Positions 36,006 to 44,648 of a stretch of 64,000 nt of DNA are shown here, piece by piece (the stretch's first letter is position 1; each line of letters starts with the position of its first letter). The DNA is from Bacillota bacterium. GTDB taxonomy: Bacteria > Bacillota > Clostridia > Christensenellales > CAG-138. Below the pieces are notes generated by a model. The model worked only from the letters and a program-made list of their open reading frames with translations. It was not told the DNA's origin and made no database searches. The stretch lies in contig JAEWCL010000006.1 of assembly GCA_023390655.1 (NCBI GenBank), positions 124,001 through 188,000 of the forward strand. The letters run 5' to 3'. A program made the translations under genes and the position numbers.

Positions 36006-36449
36006 ATGAAACGAAGACTCATCGTATTCCTGTCCGCTTTCATCCTGACTGCCACGCTGGCTGGCTCGGCCCTTGCCGTGGGAAATACCCCGGGCAACAG
36101 TCCGCCCGCCGGAAAGCCGGAGGCGCGCAGCGCGTGCCGGCAGAAAAAAGGCTCGTTCGATACGCAAAAAGCAAAGGCGTTTGTCGATGGGCTGGTAGCG
36201 GACAATGTGATCCCGCGTGAAACGGGGGATCAGCTGCTCGCTTATTTTGACCAAAAGCGGGAAGAACACAAGACCGAGCGGGACAAACTCAAGTCCATGA
36301 CGGAAGAGGAGCGAAAGGCCTATCTGGAGGAGCGAAAAGCCAAACGGGCAGCGGACGGACCGTTTAGTGAGCTTGTCCAGAACGGAGCCCTGACAAAAGA
36401 GCAGGCCAAAGCCATCGCACAGGCATTGCGGGAGTATGTAAAGAAATAA
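36006..36449 (+). CDS. small secreted helical protein (YckD/DUF2680-like)
   Basis: A 147-residue exported protein: signal peptide MKRRLIVFLSAFILTATLAG with probable cleavage after SALA (residue 24), a Pro/Gly-rich spacer, then a charged helical domain. Two similar hairpin units are visible (AKAFVDGLVADNVIPRETGD near 55-75 and FSELVQNGALTKEQAKAIAQ near 120-140), as in the YckD/DUF2680 group. GAAGGAGG lies just before the ATG. Monocistronic. Function unknown. Confidence 0.72.
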   Translation: MKRRLIVFLSAFILTATLAGSALAVGNTPGNSPPAGKPEARSACRQKKGSFDTQKAKAFVDGLVADNVIPRETGDQLLAYFDQKREEHKTERDKLKSMTEEERKAYLEERKAKRAADGPFSELVQNGALTKEQAKAIAQALREYVKK

Positions 36450-36480
36450 ATTCTTTCTGCTGCTGCATTGCACAAATCAA

Positions 36481-36509
36481 GCAGGCCCCTTGCTGAGCAA
36501 GGGGCCTGC
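36481..36509. terminator. terminator-like stem-loop
   Basis: A perfect 13-bp stem (GCAGGCCCCTTGC and complement) with a TGA loop, 31 bases after the secreted-protein stop. The U-run is weak on the plus strand and better on the minus strand (CTTTTTG). Confidence 0.65.
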
Positions 36510-36619
36510 CTGTACAAAAAGTCTGGCAAAGCAAGCCGGTCAGTATTGGTTATAACAAAGCGCATTTTTGCCTATAAGATGAGACCGTATCCAGCCGAAC
36601 AACAAGCCAGGGCCATTCT

Positions 36620-37816
36620 CTAGCCCAGATGCTTCCTTAGATCGGCTATAATATCCTCCGCATTTTCCAGCCCTACCGAAAGCCGCAGCAGGCTTTCGGG
36701 GATATGCGCATTTTTAAGCGCCTCGGCGGTATGGGTGGAATGGGTCATGGACGCCGGGTGCTCGATGAGGGTGACGGCGTCCCCCAACGATACGGCAAGC
36801 GTGCAAAGCTCCAGGCTGTTGATAAAGCGTTCCGCCTCTTCCCGGGTGGCATTCAATTCAAACGCGATCATCGCGCCCGGCAGGCGCATCTGCCGCTTGG
36901 CTATCTCGTGCTGCGGGTGCGAGGCAAGGCCCGGATAATGTACCGTTTTTACCTGCGGATGCTTGTTCAAAAACGCCGCTATTTCCATGGCGTTGCAGCA
37001 ATGGCGCTCCATGCGCATATCCAGCGTCTTCAGGCCGCGTTCTAAGAGAAAAGCGTCAAACGGGCTCATTACCGCGCCGGTCATATACTTGAGCCCCTTG
37101 AGCGTACATTCTTCCACGAATTCCTTTGTGCTGCACAGAACACCGCAGATCACATCCCCGTGGCCGTTCAGATATTTGGTGCCCGAATGCACCACGATAT
37201 CCGCCCCCATCTCGATCGGGCGCTGGAGGTAGGGGGTAGCGAACGTGTTATCCACCGCCACTTTGACTGCACTGTTTTTTCTGTGGGCGGCGGAAGAGAC
37301 AGCCTCAATATCAATGACCCTGAGGTTGGGGTTGGCCGGGGTTTCAAAGTACACAAAGCGGGTGTTTGGCTGGATGGCGGAGGACAGCGCGGCAAGATCG
37401 TTAAAATCCACAAACGTTGTTTCTATGCCCAAACGCGGCAGATGCTCCGAAAGCAGCGCGTAGGTACAGCCATAAAGCGTTTTGTCCGCTACAATATGAT
37501 CCCCCGCCTGCAATACCGTCCAGAACATGCTCGAAATGGCGCCCATGCCCGAGGAAAACGTCATGCCCGCCTGCGTATGCTCAAGTCCGGCAAGCTTTGC
37601 AGCCACAAGCGTCTGGTTTGGATTGCCGACACGGGTATAGATATAGCCGCTCTCCTGTCCGGCAAAACGTGCCGCGCCTTGCGCGGCATCCTCAAACACA
37701 AATGTGCTGGTCTGAAAAATGGGCATGGTCAACGGATGATACCATGGTATCTCCATAGCGCCGCCATGGATCTGCCGCGTGGCAAAGCCTTTTCCCGCCA
37801 TATCCGGCTTGTTCAT
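36620..37816 (-). CDS. methionine gamma-lyase-like PLP enzyme
   Basis: Cys/Met-metabolism PLP enzyme of 398 residues. PLP Lys214 is in HSGTKYLNGHGD. Cys117 in LYGCTYALL occupies the position of the Cys characteristic of methionine gamma-lyase, where sulfhydrylases and cystathionine synthases have Gly, so cleavage of methionine to methanethiol, ammonia and 2-oxobutyrate is the best call. ATG at 37816 with AAAGGAG 7 bases upstream is chosen; the frame extends to 38104 without a site. The released methanethiol could be re-used by MetY. Cystathionine gamma-lyase activity is the main alternative. Confidence 0.8.
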   Translation of the reverse strand: MNKPDMAGKGFATRQIHGGAMEIPWYHPLTMPIFQTSTFVFEDAAQGAARFAGQESGYIYTRVGNPNQTLVAAKLAGLEHTQAGMTFSSGMGAISSMFWTVLQAGDHIVADKTLYGCTYALLSEHLPRLGIETTFVDFNDLAALSSAIQPNTRFVYFETPANPNLRVIDIEAVSSAAHRKNSAVKVAVDNTFATPYLQRPIEMGADIVVHSGTKYLNGHGDVICGVLCSTKEFVEECTLKGLKYMTGAVMSPFDAFLLERGLKTLDMRMERHCCNAMEIAAFLNKHPQVKTVHYPGLASHPQHEIAKRQMRLPGAMIAFELNATREEAERFINSLELCTLAVSLGDAVTLIEHPASMTHSTHTAEALKNAHIPESLLRLSVGLENAEDIIADLRKHLG

Positions 37817-37943
37817 AGTGTTGCTCCTTTGCTGGTGATAGAGATGGTTGCCCACACTGACTGCCACACTATATTTAACGTACGGCAGCATGTTATACTG
37901 ATATACAAAATTCCTTGCGCCCGCGCGCAGAACAGGAGGATAT

Positions 37944-38666
37944 ATGTCTTCTTTGGAACTGCTTTCCCAGGCGGAAGCAATCTTGCGCCGTGATCCTTTA
38001 CGGAATGCATATCCACTGCTGCGTATCGCGCAGGAGAAAATTACGGATTGCGCCATAATTGGAAATTCCGTCCGCCTGCGCGATGGGGAAAATGACAAGA
38101 CCATGTACTGTGCTGACTCGTTTGAAGAACTCCACGCGCTCTATCAGGCACGCGAAGGAAGCGGCCCCAACGTATCGCTTGTAACGGACGATCGATTCGT
38201 AAGAGAGATTCCCCGCCTTGACAGCATGCTCCGGTTCAACGCCTTTTACCAGCTGCTTGCTCCCGAACAGCTTTCGGTTGAGCCGATGCAGGACATTGCG
38301 TTTACAGGCATAGGGGAGGAGTATATCGATTGGATCCTTTCGGTATACCAACACCCGGAATTGAATCCTGCGTTCATCATGCGGCGCGCCTCTGCGCCCA
38401 ATGCGGTTGCGCTTTTCGAAGGAAGGCCCGTCGGCTTTTTTATGAGCCACTGCGATGCCGAGCTTGGCCCGGCTTACGTAACCCAGGAATTTCGCGGGAG
38501 CGGGCTGGCGACGCAGCTTCTCTCGCGGGTCGCTTCCGGGTTTCTTACGAGGGGCACGCGTCCTGTCTTGTATGTACATCCCGAAAACGCACGTTCGCTG
38601 CAATGGCTATTAAAGTCCGGCTGCGCGCTTTGCCCCCAAAAGTCCGTCTGGTTCTGGCGGGAGTGA
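37944..38666 (+). CDS. GNAT-family N-acetyltransferase
   Basis: A 240-residue protein with a divergent N-terminal half and a C-terminal acetyltransferase fold. The acetyl-CoA loop is seen as YVTQEFRGSGLATQLLSRV (about 180-198), followed by PVLYVHPENARSLQWLLKSG. AGGAGG precedes the ATG. It is transcribed divergently from the methionine gamma-lyase-like gene and shares its 127-base upstream region. Substrate unknown. Confidence 0.75.
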   Translation: MSSLELLSQAEAILRRDPLRNAYPLLRIAQEKITDCAIIGNSVRLRDGENDKTMYCADSFEELHALYQAREGSGPNVSLVTDDRFVREIPRLDSMLRFNAFYQLLAPEQLSVEPMQDIAFTGIGEEYIDWILSVYQHPELNPAFIMRRASAPNAVALFEGRPVGFFMSHCDAELGPAYVTQEFRGSGLATQLLSRVASGFLTRGTRPVLYVHPENARSLQWLLKSGCALCPQKSVWFWRE

Positions 38667-38689
38667 TCGCATATCCCAATGGAGAACAT

Positions 38690-38733
38690 TAACGCATTGA
38701 AGATCCCCTTAGATGCATTAATGTCTGGAGTTG
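38690..38733 (-). terminator. stem-loop at the end of the DHAP-shunt operon
   Basis: ACATTAATGCAT pairs with ATGCGTTAATGT (one G-U pair) around a 14-base loop, 4 bases after the aldolase stop. There is no U-run, so it may protect the 3' end or terminate weakly. Confidence 0.45.
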
Positions 38734-38736
38734 GTA

Positions 38737-39330
38737 TTAGGACAACAGAATGGGCTCGCCTACTTGCAGTGCGCGGTGATAGATGGTAGCGGCGTCTTCT
38801 ACATATTCGGCGCGGATACGCGCTTTGGCTAAGGTCTCGCCTACGGTGATCACGCCATGGCTTGCGAGCAGGCAGGCATTCCTGCCTTTGTTGAATTCCT
38901 CCACTGCACTCAGCCCCAGCTCGCGCGTGCCCGGTTTTTCAAATCTCGCGCAGGCGACCTCGCCGCCAAGGAAAGGACGCATCTCGATGAGCACAAGCGG
39001 GATCGTCTGCCGCGTCACCGCAAAGGCTGTGGCATATGGGGAATGCGTATGGAATACGGCGCCCACATGCGGGCAGCTTTCATAGACTGCCGCATGCATG
39101 GGCCATTCAGAGGATGGCAGATATTTTCCCTCCAGAATGGTACCATCCAGCTTTACCGTTATAATATCCTCGGGCTCCATGGCCTCATATCGGATGCTTG
39201 TGGGGGTAATCAGCATGTATCCCTCGTCTTTGAGGTAGACAGACAGGTTGCCGCTGGTTCCTGCAAACAATTTATTCTCAAAAGAGCTTCGGCTGATTTC
39301 TACAATCTCGCGCTTTAATTGTTCAATCAT
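38737..39330 (-). CDS. class II (fuculose-phosphate-type) aldolase
   Basis: Zinc-dependent aldolase of the FucA/AraD family, 197 residues. Glu75 and the zinc ligands His94, His96 and His158 align with E. coli FucA Glu73, His92, His94 and His155. As last gene of an operon with a nucleoside deaminase, phosphorylase and MtnA-like isomerase, it should cleave 5-deoxyribulose-1-phosphate or 5-methylthioribulose-1-phosphate to DHAP and acetaldehyde or methylthioacetaldehyde. An MtnB-type dehydratase belongs to the same superfamily but usually has a different active-site pattern and works with aerobic salvage genes not seen here. Confidence 0.82.
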   Translation of the reverse strand: MIEQLKREIVEISRSSFENKLFAGTSGNLSVYLKDEGYMLITPTSIRYEAMEPEDIITVKLDGTILEGKYLPSSEWPMHAAVYESCPHVGAVFHTHSPYATAFAVTRQTIPLVLIEMRPFLGGEVACARFEKPGTRELGLSAVEEFNKGRNACLLASHGVITVGETLAKARIRAEYVEDAATIYHRALQVGEPILLS

Positions 39331-39354
39331 TTTATCTATTGCGTCCTTTATTCC

Positions 39355-40407
39355 TTAATATTCGCCCGAATGGCCGCTTTGATAATATCTTTTTAAATCA
39401 TACGGCGAATAAACGCCGCAGTCCGTTACGATGCCGCTGACCAGCTGCGGGGGCGTAATATCAAAGGAAGGATAGTACCCTTTTACGCCCTCCATCGCTG
39501 TACGTACGCCCATGGCCTGGAGTACGAACTCAGGATCCCGCATTTCGATCTTGACGGTGTCTATTGTTGGATGGCCCTTATCGGGCGCTCCGGTGGCAAA
39601 ATACGGAATGCCCATATAGTTGGCCACGATTGCGATTTGATACGTTCCCACTTTGTTGACGATGTATCCATCCTGGCATACCACGTCCGCAGCCGAGGTG
39701 AACACATCAATCTTTTCGTTTTGTATGGCAAACGCCGGCATATTGTCTGTAATTACTGTAACGTCGAATCCCATATCGCGTGCTACGCTTGCGGTCAGCC
39801 GCGCCCCCTGAAAGTAAGGGCGCGTTTCCGCACAATAGATTTTCAGCTCGTTGCCGCGGCGCTTCGCCTCCTTGAGCATCATCCCAACGATGGTTTCCCC
39901 AAAGCATTGGGTGAGCACTTTTGCGTTTTGCGGGAACAAATCCACAAGGTATCGGGCCATGACGCCAATCTTTTCATACCGTGCATTGTTGGCGCGTACG
40001 GTGTGCTCCACAATCGCGTCGCTGACGTTTTTGCCCTGTATAAGCGCCTCTTCCGCCGCACGGATGCAGCCCGTAGCAATAAGGGACATACGGTCTGTCG
40101 TGGTGGGGCGTGCATGTGAAATGGTATGGGCCGCCTTTTGCAAAAATTCCTTTTGCCGCTGTGCGCTTTGATTCCTGCATTCGTATGCAGCCAACGCCAT
40201 GCCCATTGCCGCCGCGGTATACGGGCCGGCGCTTTGGGTGACCATAGCCGTAATTGCCTGCGCGACCTCCACGTAAGTCTCGCACTCCACGAATGCGATT
40301 TTTACAGGATAAATGCGCCGGTCCAATATCCTTACCTTGCCGTTCTCATACCAGGCGATATTTTCATACCGCAGCATGAACGCAAGATCTTGATCCGCTC
40401 TTTCCAC
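39355..40407 (-). CDS. mtnA: MtnA-like 5-deoxy/5-methylthioribose-1-phosphate isomerase
   Basis: Aldose-ketose isomerase of the eIF2B/MtnA family, 350 residues. Catalytic Cys168 (VLTQCFGE) and Asp241 (SAADVVCQDGY) correspond to Bacillus MtnA Cys160 and Asp240, and the phosphate-binding AETRPYFQGARLTA and NKVGTYQIA motifs are present. It would convert 5-methylthio- or 5-deoxyribose-1-phosphate to the ribulose form for the following aldolase. GTG start with GGAGGAG 7 bases upstream. Divergent residues at the ends (short N-terminus) suggest a subgroup, possibly preferring the 5-deoxy sugar. Confidence 0.85.
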   Translation of the reverse strand: MERADQDLAFMLRYENIAWYENGKVRILDRRIYPVKIAFVECETYVEVAQAITAMVTQSAGPYTAAAMGMALAAYECRNQSAQRQKEFLQKAAHTISHARPTTTDRMSLIATGCIRAAEEALIQGKNVSDAIVEHTVRANNARYEKIGVMARYLVDLFPQNAKVLTQCFGETIVGMMLKEAKRRGNELKIYCAETRPYFQGARLTASVARDMGFDVTVITDNMPAFAIQNEKIDVFTSAADVVCQDGYIVNKVGTYQIAIVANYMGIPYFATGAPDKGHPTIDTVKIEMRDPEFVLQAMGVRTAMEGVKGYYPSFDITPPQLVSGIVTDCGVYSPYDLKRYYQSGHSGEY

Positions 40408-40443
40408 TGGCTTCTCCTCCCGGGCCCGAACCGGGCCGTATTC

Positions 40444-41736
40444 TTATATAAACAGGCGGTGCGTCGTTTGCTGAAGATCCCGCTTTACCTTTTCATAGTC
40501 GATGGTAAGGTATGCGCCGTTTTCGTAGAGGATGGTTCCATCGACCATCGTCATGGCGACATCGCTCGCCTGGGCCGCATATACCAAAAGCGCGGGTATG
40601 TCGTGCGCAGGCATCAGATGCGGCGCATCCAGGTTGATGGCAATCAAGTCCGCTCTTTTACCTGCGGCGAGCTCGCCGCAGTCCAAACGGCCTTGCGCCT
40701 CGGCTCCGTTTCTGGTGGCCATCAGCAGCAGTTCATCGGGTCCAATGATGGTCGGATCGCCAACGTATCCCTTATGGATGAGGGAGGCGAGGTGCATCTC
40801 TTCCATTAGGTTCAGATTGTTGTTGCTGGCGGCGCCGTCTGTGCCGATGGCGACGCGGACGCCGCGGTCAAGCAGCGGCTGCAGCGGCATAAAGCCGCTG
40901 CCCAGCTTCATGTTGCTGGATGGATTATGTACACAGGTTACATCCTTTTCCTGAAGCAGCTCGATATCGGCTGGCTCCACCATCACGCAATGCGCGGCGA
41001 TAGTAGGATTATCCAGTACGCCCAGGTCATAAAACCAGCGTGCAGGCGTCTTGCCGTTACGGGCTTTGCATTCCTCGTGTTCCTTGCGGGTTTCGGAAAG
41101 ATGCAAATGAACCCGGGCGCCCAACCGCCTGCAATCCTCCCCATAACGCCGTACCTGCTCAGCGTAAGACGTATATTCTGCGTGTATGCCGAGATCCACT
41201 GTCAATCGGCCGTTGCCCTTGCCGTTATATGCATGGAAGAACTCCAGCGAATCCTGTGCCCGCCAATTGTTTTCATATGGCTCTTCAGGGTCGAACACCA
41301 AAAGCGGACGGTTCAAGTTTGCTTTCATGCCGGCCTGGAGCACTTCGTCTGCGGTGATGTGCGGCTTATCGTACATATCTGAAAAGCTTACCACGCCGCA
41401 GGCAAGCATTTCGAGCATAGCCAGACGTGTCCCGGTGCTTATATCCTCGCCGGTCAGCTTGGCCTCGATAGGAAACATCGCCTCATGTAGCCATCTGTCC
41501 AGCGGCAGGCCGCTGCCCAGACCGCGCAGCAGCGTCATGGAGGTATGTGTGTGCATATTATAAAAGCCCGGCATCAGCAGATACCCAGAAAGATCCTTTT
41601 GGCTGTCGTAGGTCTCCTCCGGCTTTTGTGCGCCCACATAGCGGATTACCGCGCCGTCTATACCCACAAACCCTTTTTTGATTACGCGCCAGCCGTTTTC
41701 GTATACGAGCAGATCTGCATTCTTTAACAGCAGCAT
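40444..41736 (-). CDS. 5'-deoxyadenosine/MTA/SAH-type nucleoside deaminase
   Basis: Amidohydrolase of the MtaD/DadD type, 430 residues. The metal and catalytic residues are present: His62 and His64 (MHTHTS), His212 and Glu215 (HLHLSET), His249 (AAHC) and Asp300 (GTDGAASNNN). It should convert 5'-methylthioadenosine, 5'-deoxyadenosine or S-adenosylhomocysteine to the inosine analogues. Its position next to a 6-oxopurine phosphorylase argues for a deaminase-first route, as in Methanocaldococcus DadD. Related guanine or chlorohydrolase activities are less likely in this context. Confidence 0.85.
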   Translation of the reverse strand: MLLLKNADLLVYENGWRVIKKGFVGIDGAVIRYVGAQKPEETYDSQKDLSGYLLMPGFYNMHTHTSMTLLRGLGSGLPLDRWLHEAMFPIEAKLTGEDISTGTRLAMLEMLACGVVSFSDMYDKPHITADEVLQAGMKANLNRPLLVFDPEEPYENNWRAQDSLEFFHAYNGKGNGRLTVDLGIHAEYTSYAEQVRRYGEDCRRLGARVHLHLSETRKEHEECKARNGKTPARWFYDLGVLDNPTIAAHCVMVEPADIELLQEKDVTCVHNPSSNMKLGSGFMPLQPLLDRGVRVAIGTDGAASNNNLNLMEEMHLASLIHKGYVGDPTIIGPDELLLMATRNGAEAQGRLDCGELAAGKRADLIAINLDAPHLMPAHDIPALLVYAAQASDVAMTMVDGTILYENGAYLTIDYEKVKRDLQQTTHRLFI

Positions 41737-41771
41737 ATGGCCCCCCTTATATAGAAGTACGTTGCAGACGT

Positions 41772-42593
41772 CTATAGATGCGACAGGATATCCTTCACAT
41801 AGTTTTTAAATGGTTCCTTTACGCGCAACGCGGTTTCGTCCACCTCGCCCGGAAGCAGCGGCTGATCCAATACGCCCGCCGCCATATTGGTCATGAGGGA
41901 GAGGCCTAAAAGCGGCATGCCGCAGTGTGCGGCTGTGAGCGCCTCGGTAACGGTGGACATACCCACGGCATCCGCCCCCAGCACCCGCGCCGCGCGTATT
42001 TCCGCAGGGGTTTCAAAATGGGGCCCGCAAAAATACTGGTAAACACCCTCGTGTACGGTGAGCGGACTGCTTTTCGCGCATTGCAGCGCGATATTGCGGA
42101 GCGTTCGGGTATACATATCGCTTACGTCAAAGAACCGGGAGCCAAACTCGGGTATGTTTTTGCCGCGCATGGGGCTTGCGCCCATCAGGTTGATGTGGTC
42201 TTTGATCACCATGACGTCGCCCGGCCGGTAGGACTGGTTGACGGCGCCCGCGGCGTTGGTCAGGATTGTCCGCTTTACACCCAGGAGGCGGAACAGGCGG
42301 ATGGGGGCGGCGAGCTGTTCAAAGCTGTATCCTTCATAATAGTGGAACCTGCCGGACATGCAGACAACTTGCCTTCCTTCCAGGGTACCGAGCACCAGCC
42401 TGCCCGCATGGGACTGCACGGTCGAGGTAAGAAAATTCGGGATTTCCTCGTAAGGAATCACGACAGGATGCTCAATCTCCTCTGCAAGGCCTCCCAGCGC
42501 CGTGCCGAGTATGATGGCGGTTTCCGGTTGCAATCCGGCCTTGCTTTGTACGTACTCCGCGCTTTTTTGATAGTAGCCGTAGGTATAAGGCAT
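41772..42593 (-). CDS. purine nucleoside phosphorylase (6-oxopurine type)
   Basis: Trimeric PNP/MTAP-family phosphorylase, 273 residues. The specificity residues Glu194 (HFETPAEIR) and Asn236 (SLMTNMAAG) match human PNP Glu201 and Asn243, which select 6-oxopurines; MTA phosphorylases have Asp in the second place. It should therefore act on inosine-type nucleosides after deamination, releasing hypoxanthine and a ribose-1-phosphate derivative. ATG at 42593 is 6 bases after AAAGGGAG; the TTG at 42617 is rejected. Confidence 0.9.
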   Translation of the reverse strand: MPYTYGYYQKSAEYVQSKAGLQPETAIILGTALGGLAEEIEHPVVIPYEEIPNFLTSTVQSHAGRLVLGTLEGRQVVCMSGRFHYYEGYSFEQLAAPIRLFRLLGVKRTILTNAAGAVNQSYRPGDVMVIKDHINLMGASPMRGKNIPEFGSRFFDVSDMYTRTLRNIALQCAKSSPLTVHEGVYQYFCGPHFETPAEIRAARVLGADAVGMSTVTEALTAAHCGMPLLGLSLMTNMAAGVLDQPLLPGEVDETALRVKEPFKNYVKDILSHL

Positions 42594-42619
42594 GGAAGTC
42601 TCCCTTTCGCTTTGCAATG

Positions 42620-43537
42620 TTAGGTGCGTACCTTCGCACCTCTTCTTATTTGGAAGAAGTTATACATCGCCAGCGCGATAACGGTGGCAACGTAGGGCAG
42701 CGCCATCGTGAGCTGGCTGCTGATGGATGAGTTTTGGAGCATGTTCGCCATGGACTGCGCGAAGCCGAAGAATGCGCTGGATGCAATGACTCCCAAAGGA
42801 TGCGCGGCCCCCAGCGTGCCTGCCGCCATCGCAATAAAACCGCGTCCGGCGGTAATGTTCTGCGCAAACATGGTAACACCGCCCATTGTAAGCAGGCAGC
42901 CACCAATGCCCGAAAGAAGGCCGGAGAACATGACGGTAAGGATCTGGAGCCTGTCTGCCTTGATGCCCAGGCTTTCGGCGGCGGGCTTGTTGATGCCTAC
43001 CGAGCGCATGCGAAATCCCGTAACCGTTTTGAACAGGAACAAGTAAAGCAGCACGGCGAGCAAGAACGCAAACAAATCAAGATACGTAAGCGAAGAGAAC
43101 ATGGTTTGTAAAATAGGCGTGCCCTTTAGAAACGATACGTCAATTTTAGTGAGGCTCACCAGCTTGTCGCTTACATATGCGCCCTTCCCGCCGAATATGA
43201 GCTGCATCAGGAATGCGGTCAAACCACTGATCAGGCTGTTGATGGAGACGCCCACAACCAGCATGGCGCCTTTGAATTTGACCATGAATATGCCTGCGAT
43301 CAGCGCAGCAAAGGTGGAGGCAACCATGGCGGCAAGCAGCGAAATCAGTATGCTCGCCGTATAGAAATTGGCGACTATGGCTGCAAACGCGCCCATGAGC
43401 ATCATGCCCTCGAGGCCGATGTTGAATATGAACACACGATTACACAGCGCCGAACCCAAAGCTACAAACAGGATTGGCGTCATCATGCGTATCGTCGAGT
43501 TGAATACGACCGCAAGGTAATTCAAATCAACGTTCAT
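42620..43537 (-). CDS. nucleoside ABC transporter permease
   Basis: BMP-type (YufQ/NupQ-like) ABC permease of about 305 residues with eight or more hydrophobic helices and the GLEGMMLMGAFAAI and GRGFIAMAAGTLG motifs of the branched-chain/nucleoside permease family. ATG at 43537 is 9 bases after AAGGAGG; an ATG at 43546 touches the ribosome site and is rejected. It overlaps the preceding permease by 11 bases. With its neighbours it forms a complete importer probably for purine-type nucleosides. Confidence 0.88.
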   Translation of the reverse strand: MNVDLNYLAVVFNSTIRMMTPILFVALGSALCNRVFIFNIGLEGMMLMGAFAAIVANFYTASILISLLAAMVASTFAALIAGIFMVKFKGAMLVVGVSINSLISGLTAFLMQLIFGGKGAYVSDKLVSLTKIDVSFLKGTPILQTMFSSLTYLDLFAFLLAVLLYLFLFKTVTGFRMRSVGINKPAAESLGIKADRLQILTVMFSGLLSGIGGCLLTMGGVTMFAQNITAGRGFIAMAAGTLGAAHPLGVIASSAFFGFAQSMANMLQNSSISSQLTMALPYVATVIALAMYNFFQIRRGAKVRT

Positions 43538-44648
43538 TGCCCGCATCCTCCTTTTCCGGCGCTACAGGTGTGACGGACTTTTTGGTATACAGCCGCATGC
43601 CCCGTTTGCTTTTGCCGGATATGTTGAATACGATCTTCGCGGAAATAAACAGCGTAATGCAGCCCTGTATGATGGACGAAATTTCAAGTGGCACGCTGGT
43701 GGAGCGTGAAATGGCGGAGCCGCCGGTCTGAATTCCGGCAAGCAGTATTGAAGTAAATAGTATGCCCGCCGGATGGTAGCCCGAAATCAGCGCAGCATTG
43801 AGCCCGACCCACGCATAGCTGGCCGAAACGTACGTATTGTGCACATATCGGTACTGCGTGCCATAAACCTCCAGTACGCCGGCAAGCGCGCAGATGACAC
43901 CGCTGAGCGTAAGCATCCCATACATGACCTTTTTGCTGTTGATGCCGCCGTAGTTACAGAAATCGATGTTAAAGCCGCTCATTTTGGATTCGTATCCGAA
44001 GCTCGTGCGGCTCATAATAAACCAGATCAATACGACAAGCAGCACGGCCAATAGAAATCCCCAGTGCAGATTGTAGTCCGAAAAGAGCTTTGGAAGCCGT
44101 ATCCCTTTGTCCAGCATGAGCGTCTGGGTCATTTTGGCATCCCCTGTGGTGTCTAAAAACACGTTGGCCGTAAAATGCATCGTGATATACTGCGCGGCAT
44201 AGTTGAACATCAGCGTTGAAATAGCCAGCGACATTTTGAATTTGTCCAGCAACCATGCGGAAAGCATAGAGTACAGGCCACCCGCTGCCAGCGCGCCTAC
44301 GACCGAACATAGCACCCGTAACCAGGCTGGTCCGGGGAGATAGAGCGCAAGGACGGCGGAAACAAACCCGCCGACAATCATCTGCCCCTCGCCGCCGATG
44401 CCCATATAGTTTGAACTCCAGGCGACTGCGGCCCCCAAGCCGCAAATGATGATGGGTGTTGCACGCGTAAGCGTGGTAAGCAGGTAATAAGCGCTTCCAA
44501 ACGCGCCCTTGCCCATGGCCGCATAAACCGTGAGCGGGTTTTCCCCCGTTATCATAATGGCTATGGCGCCCACTACCAGCGCAAAAAATATGGCGATTAC
44601 CGGTTGTACGAGGGGCGCGATGATTCTTTTCCATTTATTCAGATTCAT
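43527..44648 (-). CDS. nucleoside ABC transporter permease
   Basis: BMP-type (YufP/NupP-like) permease, 373 residues, with the longer N-terminus of this partner and the IGGEGQMIVGGFVSAVLALY motif. It overlaps both the ATPase gene (14 bases) and the second permease gene (11 bases), so the subunits are translationally coupled. A hydrophilic tail (MRLYTKKSVTPVAPEKEDAG) ends the protein. Confidence 0.88.
   Translation of the reverse strand: MNLNKWKRIIAPLVQPVIAIFFALVVGAIAIMITGENPLTVYAAMGKGAFGSAYYLLTTLTRATPIIICGLGAAVAWSSNYMGIGGEGQMIVGGFVSAVLALYLPGPAWLRVLCSVVGALAAGGLYSMLSAWLLDKFKMSLAISTLMFNYAAQYITMHFTANVFLDTTGDAKMTQTLMLDKGIRLPKLFSDYNLHWGFLLAVLLVVLIWFIMSRTSFGYESKMSGFNIDFCNYGGINSKKVMYGMLTLSGVICALAGVLEVYGTQYRYVHNTYVSASYAWVGLNAALISGYHPAGILFTSILLAGIQTGGSAISRSTSVPLEISSIIQGCITLFISAKIVFNISGKSKRGMRLYTKKSVTPVAPEKEDAGNER

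Noticed and set aside
37817..38104. 96-codon N-terminal extension of the MGL-like enzyme
   Set aside because: It overlaps the divergent GNAT gene and has no ribosome site; the family N-terminus begins at 37816.
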